Positions 44,120 to 52,943 of a DNA stretch of 64,000 nucleotides are shown piece by piece; position 1 is the first letter of the stretch; every line of letters starts with the position of its first letter. Made by a program: the position numbers and the translations under genes. Source of the DNA: Sphingomonas sp. (GTDB lineage Bacteria > Pseudomonadota > Alphaproteobacteria > Sphingomonadales > Sphingomonadaceae); assembly GCF_017304635.1 (NCBI RefSeq), contig NZ_JAFKMA010000002.1, positions 1-64,000 on the forward strand, written 5' to 3'. Under the pieces are notes generated by a model, which was not told where the DNA came from, did no database searches, and saw nothing but the letters and a program-made list of their open reading frames with translations.

Positions 44120-45796
44120 ATGGCCACACAACTCACTCCGATGCCCATCGAGGGCGAAGGCTTCGCCAACCCGGTGAAGCAGCTGGGCGGCCTGCTGGGC
44201 CAGCCCGCGGTCAAGCGCAGCCTGCCGATGATCCTGATGGTGGGATTGATCGCCAGCGCCGCGCTGGCGTGGTTCATGCTGTCGACGCCGACGCAGAAGA
44301 CGCTGTTCTCGGGGTTGCCCGACAGCGACAAGGCGGCGGTCATCAACGCGTTGAAGACGGGCGGGATCACCGGTCGGCTCGACGAGGCGACCGATGCCGT
44401 GACGGTCAACGAGGGCGATTATTCGAAGGCGCGGATGCTGCTGGCGGCACAGGGCCTGCCGAAGTCGGCGCCGGCCGGCTATGCGATCCTCGACAACATG
44501 CCGATGGGCACCAGCCGCGCGGTCGAGGGCGAACGCCTGCGCCAAGCGCGCGAGACCGAGCTGGCGCGTTCGATCGAGGATATCGACGCGGTCGCCGAAG
44601 CGCGCGTGCACTTGGCCGTGCCGGAAAACACCGTGTTCGTCCGCGACAATGCCGCGCCGTCGGCCAGCGTCGTGCTGAAGCTGCAGGGCGGCCGCTCGCT
44701 CTCCGACGCGCAGGTCGGGTCGATCGTCAACCTCGTCGCCTCGTCGGTGCCGGGGATGAAGCCGGAGAACGTCACGATCGTCGACCAGGCGGGCGCCTTG
44801 CTGTCCAAGCCGGACGGCGCCGGCAGCGCGAACGACGCGCGCGTGCGCTTTCAGACCCAGGTCGAGCAGAAGTATCGCGACCAGTTGACCACGTTGCTGA
44901 CCCCGCTGGTCGGCGCGGGCAACTTCACCGCGCAGGTGTCGGCCGACGTCAATCTCGACGATGTCAGCTCGACGCGCGAAAGCTACGACAAATCGGGCAG
45001 CCTGCGCGCCGAACAGGGCGCATGGACCGGCAAGGACGGCACGACCGGGGCGCCCGGCGGCATTCCCGGTGCGCTGTCGAACATTCCGCCGGGACCGACC
45101 ACGGTGACGCAACCCAACGCGCAACCGACACCCGGTGCGACCCCGGCTCCCGGTGCCACGCCGACCCCGGCCGCGACGCCGACCGTGCCCGACACTGCCA
45201 AGACGCAGGACAGCTATGCCCGCGCCTACGACCTCGGTCGCGAAGTGTCGGTGACGCGCAACGCGCCCGGCGGGCTCAAGCGGCTGTCGGTGGCGGTGGT
45301 GCTGCGCGACGTCGACGGGTCGAAGCCGCGCACCCCGGCCGAGATCCAGCAGCTGACGCAATTAGTGACCTCTGCGGTCGGTGCGGACACGACGCGCGGC
45401 GATCAGGTGACCGTCATCAGCCGGCGTTTCGCGGCTGGCACGAGCGCCGACGCCGGCCCCAAATTCTACGAAAGCAGCTGGTTCTCGATGGTGGTGCGCA
45501 ACGTGACGGCGGTGGTCATCGCGCTGCTGGTGCTGATCCTGGGCGTCCGTCCGCTGTCGAAGGTGCTGCTGAAGAAGCGCGACGAGGCCGCACGCGGCGG
45601 TCGCGATCTGGCGGCGCTCGGCATCGGTGCGCCGATGGGGTCGGCCGGCGCCATCTCCGCACCGGTCAGGCTCGACGCGCTCGAAAGCGGCAACAATCTC
45701 GACGACCGGCTCGGCAACGTCCGGGGCTTCACCCGGGACAACCCGGCACGCGCCGCCCTGGCGGTCCGTGACATGATAAAGGCGGACGCACGCTGA
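44120..45796 (+). CDS. fliF: Flagellar MS-ring protein FliF
   Basis: 558 residues with two transmembrane helices (~39-59 and ~460-480). Ring-building motifs: LFSGLPDSDKAAVINALKTGGI, YSKARMLLAAQGLPKS, ETELARSIEDIDAVAEARVHLAVPENTVFVRDNAAPSASVVLKL, then ENVTIVDQAGALLS. The C-terminus (DNPARAALAVRDMI) binds FliG. A Pro/Thr-rich low-complexity stretch (~320-355) lies in the beta-collar region. Overlaps fliG by 1 nt. Confidence 0.97.
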   Translation: MATQLTPMPIEGEGFANPVKQLGGLLGQPAVKRSLPMILMVGLIASAALAWFMLSTPTQKTLFSGLPDSDKAAVINALKTGGITGRLDEATDAVTVNEGDYSKARMLLAAQGLPKSAPAGYAILDNMPMGTSRAVEGERLRQARETELARSIEDIDAVAEARVHLAVPENTVFVRDNAAPSASVVLKLQGGRSLSDAQVGSIVNLVASSVPGMKPENVTIVDQAGALLSKPDGAGSANDARVRFQTQVEQKYRDQLTTLLTPLVGAGNFTAQVSADVNLDDVSSTRESYDKSGSLRAEQGAWTGKDGTTGAPGGIPGALSNIPPGPTTVTQPNAQPTPGATPAPGATPTPAATPTVPDTAKTQDSYARAYDLGREVSVTRNAPGGLKRLSVAVVLRDVDGSKPRTPAEIQQLTQLVTSAVGADTTRGDQVTVISRRFAAGTSADAGPKFYESSWFSMVVRNVTAVVIALLVLILGVRPLSKVLLKKRDEAARGGRDLAALGIGAPMGSAGAISAPVRLDALESGNNLDDRLGNVRGFTRDNPARAALAVRDMIKADAR

Positions 45797-46803
45797 TGAA
45801 CGCTCCGATGCGCAGCTACACCGGCGTCGAACGCGCCGCGGTGCTGATGATGCTGGTCGGCGAGGAGGAGGCGGCCGCCATCCTCCAGAAGCTCGACCCC
45901 GAAGAGGTGCGCCAGCTCGGCAAGGCGATGTTCGCCGTGGCCGAGGTCGGCGAGGACCAGGTCGGCGACGTGCTCGACGATTTCGTCGGACGCGCACGCG
46001 ACCGCAACTCGATCGGGTTCGACCCCAAGCCGATTATCGAGAACGTGATGAACCGCGCGCTCGGCCAGGAAAAGGCCGACAGCGTGCTCGCGCGGATCAC
46101 CCCGCCCGAAGCTGCGTGCCAGATCGACCTGCTCGACTGGATGGAAGCCGGCGAGATCGCGACGATGATCGAGAAGGAGCATCCGCAGATCGCGGCGGTG
46201 GTGATCGCCAACCTCGATCCCGCGATCGCGGGTCAGGTGCTCGAACTGCTGCCGGAGACGATCCAGCCGGACATCCTCCACCGCGTCGCGCGGCTCGGGC
46301 CGATCACGCCGGAGGCGGTCGAGACGCTGCGCACGATGCTCGCCAATCGCACGGGCCACGCCGGCAAGTCGGCCGGCGTCACGCTGGGCGGCACGCGCGA
46401 GGCGGCGAAGATCCTGTCGGGCGCGCGCAAGACGACCGAACAGCGCGTCATGCCCAAGCTGTTCAAGATGGACCGCGACGTCGCGAAGGCGATCGAGGAA
46501 GCGTTGTTCGTGTTCGAGAATCTGCTCGACATGGACGACAAGAATCTCGGCACGCTGATCCGCAACATCGACAGCGACGTGCTGACGCGCGCGCTGAAGG
46601 GGGTCGACGAGAGCATCCGGTCGCGCTTCCTGGGTTGCATGTCGGCGCGCGCCGCCGACGGCATCCGCGACGAGATGGAAGCGCGCGGGCCGATGAAGCT
46701 CAGCGAAGTGCTCGAAGCGCAGAAGATCATCATCCAGCAGGCGCGCGCGCTGGCGAAGGACGGCACGATCATGATGGGCGCGGGCGACGACGATTATGTC
46801 TGA
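45796..46803 (+). CDS. fliG: Flagellar motor switch protein FliG
   Basis: Rotor torque protein of 335 residues. N-terminal GVERAAVLMMLVGEEEAAAILQKLDPEEV, the middle EHPQ motif (EKEHPQIAAVVIANLDP, ~119-135) and the C-terminal torque helix with charged residues (LTRALKGVDESIRSRFLGCMSARAADGIRDEMEARGPMKLSEVLEAQ). It contacts MotA and FliM. Overlaps fliH by 8 nt. Confidence 0.97.
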   Translation: MNAPMRSYTGVERAAVLMMLVGEEEAAAILQKLDPEEVRQLGKAMFAVAEVGEDQVGDVLDDFVGRARDRNSIGFDPKPIIENVMNRALGQEKADSVLARITPPEAACQIDLLDWMEAGEIATMIEKEHPQIAAVVIANLDPAIAGQVLELLPETIQPDILHRVARLGPITPEAVETLRTMLANRTGHAGKSAGVTLGGTREAAKILSGARKTTEQRVMPKLFKMDRDVAKAIEEALFVFENLLDMDDKNLGTLIRNIDSDVLTRALKGVDESIRSRFLGCMSARAADGIRDEMEARGPMKLSEVLEAQKIIIQQARALAKDGTIMMGAGDDDYV

Positions 46804-47515
46804 TCCCGCACCGACCGGGTTCGTCGCCGGGTTCGCCGGCCGCCGCGATGCCGCCGGCGCCGCTTTGCGTCAGGCCTATGCCACGAAGGGCGTGGCGTTC
46901 GCGCCGCGATCGATCACGCCGACGCCCCCGGGCGAGCCGGTGCAGCCGCGCCATTTCTCGCCCGCCGATCCGGACGCGAACCCGACCGGCGGCTGGGACC
47001 CGTTCGATAGCGACCAGCCGACGACGAGCTTCGTCGATCCGGTCACGACCGCGCGGGCGCAAGGATATGAGGAAGGGCTCGCCGCCGCGATCGCCAATGG
47101 CGGCCGGCTGGCCGAGCGCGACCAGGCGTTGCTCCAGGAACTGCGCGCCGCGATCGCCGACGACAGCCGGATCGATCGCGAGCGGCTGGCCGGGCGGTTA
47201 CGCGGGGCGGTGATGACGCTGGTGACGCGGCTGGTCGGGGAACAGGGGATCGACGCGGAGTTGCTCAACCGCCGCGTCGCGAATGCCGCGAAGCTGATCG
47301 GGGACGATGCGGAGTCGGCGCTGTTGCGGCTCAATCCCGACGATGTGGCACTGGTCGATGGCTGCCTGCCCGCCAATGTGTTCGCGGCCGGCGACCCGCA
47401 TGTCGCGCGTGGGCATTTCGTGCTCGAATCGGCGGCGACGATCGTCGAGGACGGACCCGATCTGTGGCTGGAGCAGATCGCCCAGGCGATCGATCGCGCC
47501 GGATTGCCCGGGTAA
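46796..47515 (+). CDS. fliH: Flagellar export ATPase regulator FliH
   Basis: 239 residues: unstructured N-terminal ~80, an Ala/Glu-rich helical middle and a C-terminal domain (LRGAVMTLVTRLVGEQGIDAELLNRRVANAAKLIGDDAESALLRLNPDDVALV, HFVLESAATIVEDGPDLWLEQIAQAID). It is weakly conserved, but the position between fliG and fliI is diagnostic. It restrains FliI. Its stop shares one nt with fliI. Confidence 0.88.
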   Translation: MSDPAPTGFVAGFAGRRDAAGAALRQAYATKGVAFAPRSITPTPPGEPVQPRHFSPADPDANPTGGWDPFDSDQPTTSFVDPVTTARAQGYEEGLAAAIANGGRLAERDQALLQELRAAIADDSRIDRERLAGRLRGAVMTLVTRLVGEQGIDAELLNRRVANAAKLIGDDAESALLRLNPDDVALVDGCLPANVFAAGDPHVARGHFVLESAATIVEDGPDLWLEQIAQAIDRAGLPG

Positions 47516-48846
47516 TGCTGAACCGTTTCGCCGAGGAATATCTCGACACGCTCGGCCTGCCCGATTTCGTGCCGAGCCCGAAGATTTCCGGCCGGCTCGC
47601 CTCGTTCGACGGACTGCTGATGGAGGCGGTCGGGCTCAACCTGCCGGTCGGCACGGTGTGCCAGGTCGGTGCCGCCAACGGCGCGCGGGTCGAGGCCGAG
47701 GTGATCGGCTTCCGCAACGGCCGCACGCTGCTCATGAACCTGGGCGGTCCCGCCGCACTCCTCCCGCAATCGGCGGTCCGCCCGATCGGCGCTCCCGGCG
47801 CGGCCGAGGTCGGCAGCGCGCTGCTCGGCCGGGTGGTCGACGGCGCGGGCAAGCCGATCGACGGGCTCGGCCCGATCCGCGGCGCCAGGCATTGGCCGCT
47901 CGGCGGCAAGTTGCAGGGCCCGCTCGATCGCGGCCGCGTGCGCGAGCCGATGGACGTCGGCGTGCGCGCGATCAACGGCCTGCTGACGATCGGTCAGGGC
48001 CAGCGCGTCGGGATCATGGCGGGCTCCGGCGTCGGCAAGTCGGTGCTGCTCGGCATGATCGTCCGCGCGGCGCAAGCCGATGTGATCGTCATCGGCCTGA
48101 TCGGCGAACGCAGCCGCGAAGTCGCGGACTTCCTGGAAACCAAGGTCGCCGGTGAGGCGCGGGCGCGCTCGGTCGTGGTCGCGGTCCCCGCCAACCATTC
48201 GCCGGTCCTGCGCATCCGCGGCGCGTTGCGCGCGACCGCGATCGCCGAGGGGTTCCGGGCGGAGGGCAAGAAGGTCCTGCTCATCATGGATTCGCTGACC
48301 CGCGTCGCGCATGCCGGCCGCGAGATCGGGCTGGCGCTGGGCGAGCCGGCCTCGGCGCGCGGCTATCCGCCGTCGGCCATCGCGATGCTGCCCAACCTGA
48401 TCGAGCGCGCCGGCACCGACGTGACGTCAGGCGGGTCGATCACCGCGATCTACACCGTGCTCGCCGATGGCGACGACGGCAACGACCCTGTCGTCGACAG
48501 CGCGCGATCGATTCTCGACGGGCATATCGTCCTGTCGCGGCAACTGGCCGAACGCGGCGTGTACCCCGCGATCGATCTCGGCCCTTCGGTCAGCCGCGTG
48601 ATGACCGACATCGTGCCCGCGTCCCACGTCGCCGCCGCGCGCGTGCTGCGTCGGCACCTCGCGACGTATGAGGAGAATCGCGACCTGGTGCTGATGGGCG
48701 CCTATCGCGGCGGGGCCGATCCGGAGATCGACGCCGCGATCGCCTGCCACCCCGCCGTCATGGAATATATCCGCCAGGACGCCGACAGCGTGGTGTCGAT
48801 GGACGACGCCGTCGCCGAATTGATCGGCGTGTTCGGCGATGCGTAG
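47515..48846 (+). CDS. fliI: Flagellar export ATPase FliI
   Basis: 443 residues, F1-ATPase-like. Walker A GSGVGKS (~170-176), IGLIGERSREVADFLE, Walker B VLLIMDSLTRVAHAGREI, PPSAIAMLPNLIERAG and SILDGHIVLSRQLAERGVYPAIDL. The ATG overlaps the fliH stop; longer in-frame starts lie inside fliH. Last gene before repeat copy D. Confidence 0.97.
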   Translation: MLNRFAEEYLDTLGLPDFVPSPKISGRLASFDGLLMEAVGLNLPVGTVCQVGAANGARVEAEVIGFRNGRTLLMNLGGPAALLPQSAVRPIGAPGAAEVGSALLGRVVDGAGKPIDGLGPIRGARHWPLGGKLQGPLDRGRVREPMDVGVRAINGLLTIGQGQRVGIMAGSGVGKSVLLGMIVRAAQADVIVIGLIGERSREVADFLETKVAGEARARSVVVAVPANHSPVLRIRGALRATAIAEGFRAEGKKVLLIMDSLTRVAHAGREIGLALGEPASARGYPPSAIAMLPNLIERAGTDVTSGGSITAIYTVLADGDDGNDPVVDSARSILDGHIVLSRQLAERGVYPAIDLGPSVSRVMTDIVPASHVAAARVLRRHLATYEENRDLVLMGAYRGGADPEIDAAIACHPAVMEYIRQDADSVVSMDDAVAELIGVFGDA

Positions 48847-48857
48847 TTTACTGGTTA

Positions 48858-48937
48858 CGGTACCGGCCCACTCCCCCGCCCGACCGCCCATAGGGTACGA
48901 TGTCTGGGCGGTCGGGCGGGGGAGCGGGCCGGTACCG
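48858..48937. repeat. Long inverted repeat, family R1 copy D (fliI-fliJ gap)
   Basis: 80-bp element, arms CGGTACCGGCCCACTCCCCC and complement with one A-C mismatch, loop TAGGGTACGATGTC. It carries the CCGCCC/GGGCGG covariant form like copy B. It fills the fliI-fliJ gap, leaving no clear SD for fliJ. Confidence 0.95.
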
Positions 48938-48947
48938 CTGAACGTCC

Positions 48948-49367
48948 ATGCATAAACAGAAACAGCTCGACCGCCTGTTGCGCGTCCGCACGTTGCAGCT
49001 CGGCATGGTGCAAGCCGCCGAAGCACGGGCGGCGGATCGGCATGCGAGCGAGGCCGACCTCGCGCATCGCATTTCCAAGCTCGCCGAGAATGTCGCACCG
49101 GCGCCGGCCGAGGGCAGCGGTTTCTTGCTCGTCGCGGCGGCGCATTTCCGCGCGCGGCTCCAGCAATCGGCGGAAATGGCGTCAGCGCGGCTGCGCGATG
49201 CCGAACTGGCGGCCGAACGTGCCGCCGAAGCCACGCGCGAGGCGCGCCGCGACCAGAGCGCGATCGAGAAGTTGAAGGCGCGCGCCGACGCCGATGCGGC
49301 GCTCAAGGCGATCCGCGAACTCGAAACCGCGCCAGCGGTGCGCAAGGTTCGGCACGATCCTTGCTGA
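48948..49367 (+). CDS. fliJ: Flagellar export protein FliJ
   Basis: 139 residues, almost entirely coiled coil: KQKQLDRLLRVRTLQLGMVQAAEARAADRHASEADL and later RLRDAELAAERAAEATREARRDQSAIEKLKARADADAALKAIREL. FliJ acts as the gamma-like stalk of FliI and recycles chaperones. Identification rests on composition and position. No good SD before the ATG. Confidence 0.82.
   Translation: MHKQKQLDRLLRVRTLQLGMVQAAEARAADRHASEADLAHRISKLAENVAPAPAEGSGFLLVAAAHFRARLQQSAEMASARLRDAELAAERAAEATREARRDQSAIEKLKARADADAALKAIRELETAPAVRKVRHDPC
49350..49365 (+). promoter_or_regulatory. Sigma-54 promoter of the fliKLMNOPQR-flhB operon
   Basis: CGGCACG-ATCC-TTGCT, one mismatch from TGGCACG-N4-TTGC, exact spacing. It lies over the last codons of fliJ; predicted start ~49376, 36 nt before the fliK ATG. 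Confidence 0.82.
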
Positions 49368-49411
49368 AGCGCTGAAGCGGGGCAGTGCACAGCCCCGATA
49401 CAGGGGTTTCG

Positions 49412-50830
49412 ATGCCAGCCATTGCCAGTTCCATCGGTCCAACCGCCTTGCCCACGGGCACCGCCGCGCCCCCGGGCGCCGCGCCCGGCACACCCAGTCT
49501 CGCCGCGTTCGTCGAGCTGATGGCGGGGCAGGGAACGCCGCCGCCGGCCAAGGGCGCGACGGCCGCGTCTGGGCGGCAAAGCGATGCCGATCCCGGCAAG
49601 CCCTTGCCGGACGGCGACGACAAACAACCCGATCCCGCGCTCGCCTGGATGTTCGCCGCGCCCGGCGTGGCCGCCCCGCTGCCGGTGACGGTCGGCGCGG
49701 TCGGCGGCGCCGCGTCGCGGTTGGTCGTCGACATCACCGCGCTGACGGCCGCGCCCGGTCTGCCGATGAGCGGGCCGCCGACGGACGACCACGCGACGAC
49801 CGAGGGATCGGGCCCACCGGTCCCCGTGGCCTCGCCGCAGACCGCTTCGCCTGTCGCATTGCCCCTCCTGGACGCGGCCGACGCGCCGCCGGCGATCCTG
49901 GTGGCGACGCCGGTGCCCACTGGCGCGCCGGTCAATGCCAGATTCTTGCTGACCGCGCTGGCCGCCGCCGTGGCCAAAGCCGTTCCGACGTCGACCGGTA
50001 CCGACCCGGCTCCGACCGTGCCGCTCGCGATGACGCAGACGAGCCCGCCGAGCCCGCTCGTCCCGCCCACCACCCCGACCGCTCCGGCGCCGATCATCAC
50101 GGCCGATGTATCGGCGACGATCCCGGCCACCGACAGCACATCGGTCGCTGGTCTGCAAGCGGCCGCACCAGCGATGTCGATCCGTCCCAACCAACCGCCA
50201 TCGCCGTCGCTTCGTCCACCGGTCCAGATACCGGCAACGCCGCATCCCGCAGGAGCGACGGCCGCCATCCAGCCGGCGCTGTTCGCGCTGGCCGGCATCG
50301 GCGAACGCAATGCGAGCGATCATGACGATCGCCCGACCACGGGAGGCACCGTCGATCCGCTCGCCCAGCTCCAGACCCCGGCCTCGCTTGCCGTCGCGCC
50401 GACCGGCGATGCCCAGCGCCAACAGCTCGACATGGGCCAGCGCGATTGGCCGCAGAAGATGATCGAGCATATCGAGACGCTGCGCGACAATGCGAACGCC
50501 ACCGACACCTCGATCCGGCTCAAGCCCGAGGCGCTGGGCCGCGTCGACGTCGCGCTCAAGACGCATGACGACGGCGCGATCAGCGTCCGCTTCGCCGCCG
50601 AGCAGCCGGCGACGCGCACGATGCTCGCCGACGCCGCGCCGCAACTCGCGCAGGCCGCCGAGGCGCGCGGCATCCGGCTGAGCGGGACCAGCGTCGACCT
50701 GACCGGATCGGGCCAGGGCGACCAGCGCGCGCGGCCCGAGGTCGAGCGCCGCCAGCCGACCACCAATCACCTCGCCACGCCGTCGCGCGGCGACGACACC
50801 GACGCCGTCACCGACGGCCGCATCGCTTGA
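49412..50830 (+). CDS. fliK: Flagellar hook-length control protein FliK
   Basis: 472 residues. Long Pro/Ala/Thr-rich N-terminal ruler region (to ~330), then the conserved C-terminal switch domain: TSIRLKPEALGRVDVALKTHDDGAISVRFAAEQPATRTMLADAAPQLAQAAEARGIRLSGTSVDL. The ATG at 49412 has AGGGG six nt upstream; a GTG at 49385 in frame is less likely. A perfect activator-type dyad lies inside the gene at 49594. Confidence 0.9.
   Translation: MPAIASSIGPTALPTGTAAPPGAAPGTPSLAAFVELMAGQGTPPPAKGATAASGRQSDADPGKPLPDGDDKQPDPALAWMFAAPGVAAPLPVTVGAVGGAASRLVVDITALTAAPGLPMSGPPTDDHATTEGSGPPVPVASPQTASPVALPLLDAADAPPAILVATPVPTGAPVNARFLLTALAAAVAKAVPTSTGTDPAPTVPLAMTQTSPPSPLVPPTTPTAPAPIITADVSATIPATDSTSVAGLQAAAPAMSIRPNQPPSPSLRPPVQIPATPHPAGATAAIQPALFALAGIGERNASDHDDRPTTGGTVDPLAQLQTPASLAVAPTGDAQRQQLDMGQRDWPQKMIEHIETLRDNANATDTSIRLKPEALGRVDVALKTHDDGAISVRFAAEQPATRTMLADAAPQLAQAAEARGIRLSGTSVDLTGSGQGDQRARPEVERRQPTTNHLATPSRGDDTDAVTDGRIA
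49594..49609. promoter_or_regulatory. Activator-type dyad inside fliK
   Basis: CGGCAA-GCCC-TTGCCG, a perfect 16-bp dyad ~220 nt downstream of the predicted fliK start, with a further CGGCAA half-site at 49574. Sigma-54 enhancers can act from downstream; otherwise this is coding coincidence (Gly-Lys-Pro-Leu-Pro). Confidence 0.4.
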
Positions 50831-50842
50831 AGGGGACGATAG

Positions 50843-51436
50843 ATGAGTGACGACAAGACCGCGGAGGCCGCGCCCAAGAAGAAGGGCAAGGGCAAGATGA
50901 TCGTGATGCTGCTGGTGCTGGTGCTCGCGGCCGGTGGCGGGGGCGCGGCGTTCGCGCTCGGCCTGTTCGGCGGCAAGAAGGCCGGGGCGGCCGAGGTCGA
51001 GGGCCCCAAGCTCGTCCCGAAGGACGAGCAGAAGCGCGGCGGCGAGGGCGACGGCAAGGGCGGCGAGGGCGCGGCGAAGGGCGGTACCAAACCACCGTCG
51101 GGTTCGGGCGGCGACAAATACGCCTCCAACTATTACGCGCTCGACAAGGATTTCACCTCGAACCTGCGCGACAGCGTCCACTACGTCCAGGTCGGGATCG
51201 CGGTGTCGACCCCGTACGACGATTCGGTGATCGAGAACGTCAAGACCAACGAGATCGCGGTGCGCTCCGCGGTGCTGCTGGCGCTCGGCGATGCGACCGA
51301 GGACGAGGTCTTCACCAGCGACGGCAAGCAGAAACTGGCCGCCCGGCTGACCGCCGCGATCAACGCGACGTTGAAGCAAAAGGAAGGTTTCGGGGGGATC
51401 AGTAACGTTTACTTTACCAATTTCGTTGTTCAGTGA
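50843..51436 (+). CDS. fliL: Flagellar basal body-associated protein FliL
   Basis: 197 residues. A Lys-rich cytoplasmic N-terminus, one helix (MIVMLLVLVLAAGGGGAAFALGLF, ~20-43), a charged Gly/Lys-rich periplasmic linker, then the FliL domain (YYALDKDFTSNLRDSVHYVQVGIAVSTPYDDSVIENVKTNEIAVRSAVLLALG). It supports stator function. AAGGGGA precedes the ATG. Confidence 0.93.
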   Translation: MSDDKTAEAAPKKKGKGKMIVMLLVLVLAAGGGGAAFALGLFGGKKAGAAEVEGPKLVPKDEQKRGGEGDGKGGEGAAKGGTKPPSGSGGDKYASNYYALDKDFTSNLRDSVHYVQVGIAVSTPYDDSVIENVKTNEIAVRSAVLLALGDATEDEVFTSDGKQKLAARLTAAINATLKQKEGFGGISNVYFTNFVVQ

Positions 51437-51439
51437 GGC

Positions 51440-52393
51440 ATGGTTAACGCCTCGCATACCATGTCCCCCGAGGACGCGGACACCGACCGTCGCGAACGGC
51501 CGCGGGCGACCGCGCGTCACGCGGCGGCGCTGGGTGGCGTCAACCTCAATCCGTTCGGCGATCTTCATACGTTGCAGCATCTGTCGGCGCGGCTCGCGCG
51601 GAGCTTGCGCGGCGTGTTCGAGCCGTTGTTGCGGCACGAGGTGCGGACCTGGGCCGAACCGCTCAGCGTCCAGCGCTTCGTCGATTATCGCAGCGAGCGG
51701 TCCGACGGGCTGACCGCCTGGGTTCCGCTGGCGATGACGCCGGGGAGCGGGCAGGCGCTGGTCGTGATCGACGGCAAGTTCACGCTCGAGCTGCTCGACC
51801 TGTTCTTCGGCGGCACGGGAGCCGCGCCGCACGACATGCCGGCCGAGTTTTCACCCGCCGGCGAAGCGATGCTCGGGCGGCTGAGCATGATGCTGACCGG
51901 TCCGCTGACCGCGGCGTGGGAGCCGGTCGCGCACATCCATTTCGCGCCCGGCCGCGTCGATGCCAATGCGGCGACGGTGCCGAGCATCGACGGTGAGGAC
52001 CCGATGGTCGTCACGCGCTTCGGCATCGCCAAGGGCAATCAAAAGCCGGCCTTCATCGACATCGTCTATCCGGTGCAATCGCTCAAGCCCTACGCGCCCA
52101 GCCTGACCGGCAAGGTGCTCGGCGCCGCACCCGACCCGGCATGGCGCAACGGCCTGACGCGCGCGATGATGACCGTGACCTTCCCGGTCCGCTCGGTCCT
52201 GGCCGAGCCGGTCATCAGCCTCGCCAAGCTGATGGAGTTGAAGGAAGGCGACGTGATCCCGATCACCGTCGCCGCCGATGTGCCGGTCATGGTCGCCAAG
52301 GGCCAGCTCGGTCTCGGCACCGTCGGCACCTCGAACGGTCGCGCCGCGATCAAACTCAACACGCTTTCATTCAACGCAGAGGATCTCGCATGA
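51440..52393 (+). CDS. fliM: Flagellar motor switch protein FliM
   Basis: C-ring subunit of 317 residues. Middle domain: HLSARLARSLRGVFEPLLRHEVRTWAEPLSVQRF and ALVVIDGKFTLELLDLFFGG; the GGxG motif follows as GGTG. C-terminal surface-presentation domain: ISLAKLMELKEGDVIPI and GLGTVGTSNGRAAIKL. The N-terminal CheY-P binding peptide (LSQxEIDxLL) is not present; only a degenerate MSPEDAD is seen. Overlaps fliN by ATGA. Confidence 0.93.
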   Translation: MVNASHTMSPEDADTDRRERPRATARHAAALGGVNLNPFGDLHTLQHLSARLARSLRGVFEPLLRHEVRTWAEPLSVQRFVDYRSERSDGLTAWVPLAMTPGSGQALVVIDGKFTLELLDLFFGGTGAAPHDMPAEFSPAGEAMLGRLSMMLTGPLTAAWEPVAHIHFAPGRVDANAATVPSIDGEDPMVVTRFGIAKGNQKPAFIDIVYPVQSLKPYAPSLTGKVLGAAPDPAWRNGLTRAMMTVTFPVRSVLAEPVISLAKLMELKEGDVIPITVAADVPVMVAKGQLGLGTVGTSNGRAAIKLNTLSFNAEDLA

Positions 52394-52680
52394 GCGACAT
52401 GTCGGGGAATTTCCCGGTCGATGCCGGCATGGCGGCCAATTTCCGGTTGCTGCAGGACGTCGACGTCAAGCTGACGGTGGAGATCGGCCAGACCCGATTG
52501 ACGCTGCGCGAACTGCTCGCGCTCGGCGAAAGCTCGGTGATCGAGCTCGACCGTGCGGCCAACGAACTGCTCGACGTTTTCGTCAACGGCACGCTGATCG
52601 GCCGCGGTGAAGTCGTCACGGTGGGCGAGCGCTTCGGCGTGCGCCTGACCGAACTGGTGAGCCCGGAAAAGCGCGGCTGA
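52390..52680 (+). CDS. fliN: Flagellar motor switch protein FliN
   Basis: 96 residues of the SpoA fold: LLQDVDVKLTVEIGQTRLTLRELLALGESSVIELDRAANELLDVFVNGTLIGRGEVVTVGERFGVRLTELV (~20-90), virtually the whole of canonical FliN C-terminal domain. Coupled by overlaps to fliM and fliO. Confidence 0.97.
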   Translation: MSDMSGNFPVDAGMAANFRLLQDVDVKLTVEIGQTRLTLRELLALGESSVIELDRAANELLDVFVNGTLIGRGEVVTVGERFGVRLTELVSPEKRG

Positions 52681-52943
52681 TGCTCTGGTCGTATATCCTG
52701 AAGCTGGTCGTCCTGCTCCCGCTCGTCTGCGGGCTGATGATCGGCTGCCTCTATCTCTGGCGCCGGCTCGAGGGTCGCATGACCAAGCAGCAGGCGACCC
52801 GCGCCATCAAGGTGCAGGAAACGATGATGCTGTCGCCGGGCCTGCGCCTCGCCGTGATCGAGTTCGAGGGGCGCAAGCTGCTCGTGTCGGTCGGCAAGGG
52901 CGGGGTGACGCTGGTAGATCGCGCCGAGGACAGTTTCCGGTGA
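52680..52943 (+). CDS. fliO: Flagellar export gate assembly protein FliO
   Basis: 87 residues: one N-terminal helix (YILKLVVLLPLVCGLMIGCLYLW) and a small beta domain (IKVQETMMLSPGLRLAVIEFEGRKLLVSVGKGGVTLVD) of the FliO family. Helps assemble FliP. Start TGATG with fliN; stop overlaps fliP (GTGA). Confidence 0.88.
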   Translation: MLWSYILKLVVLLPLVCGLMIGCLYLWRRLEGRMTKQQATRAIKVQETMMLSPGLRLAVIEFEGRKLLVSVGKGGVTLVDRAEDSFR

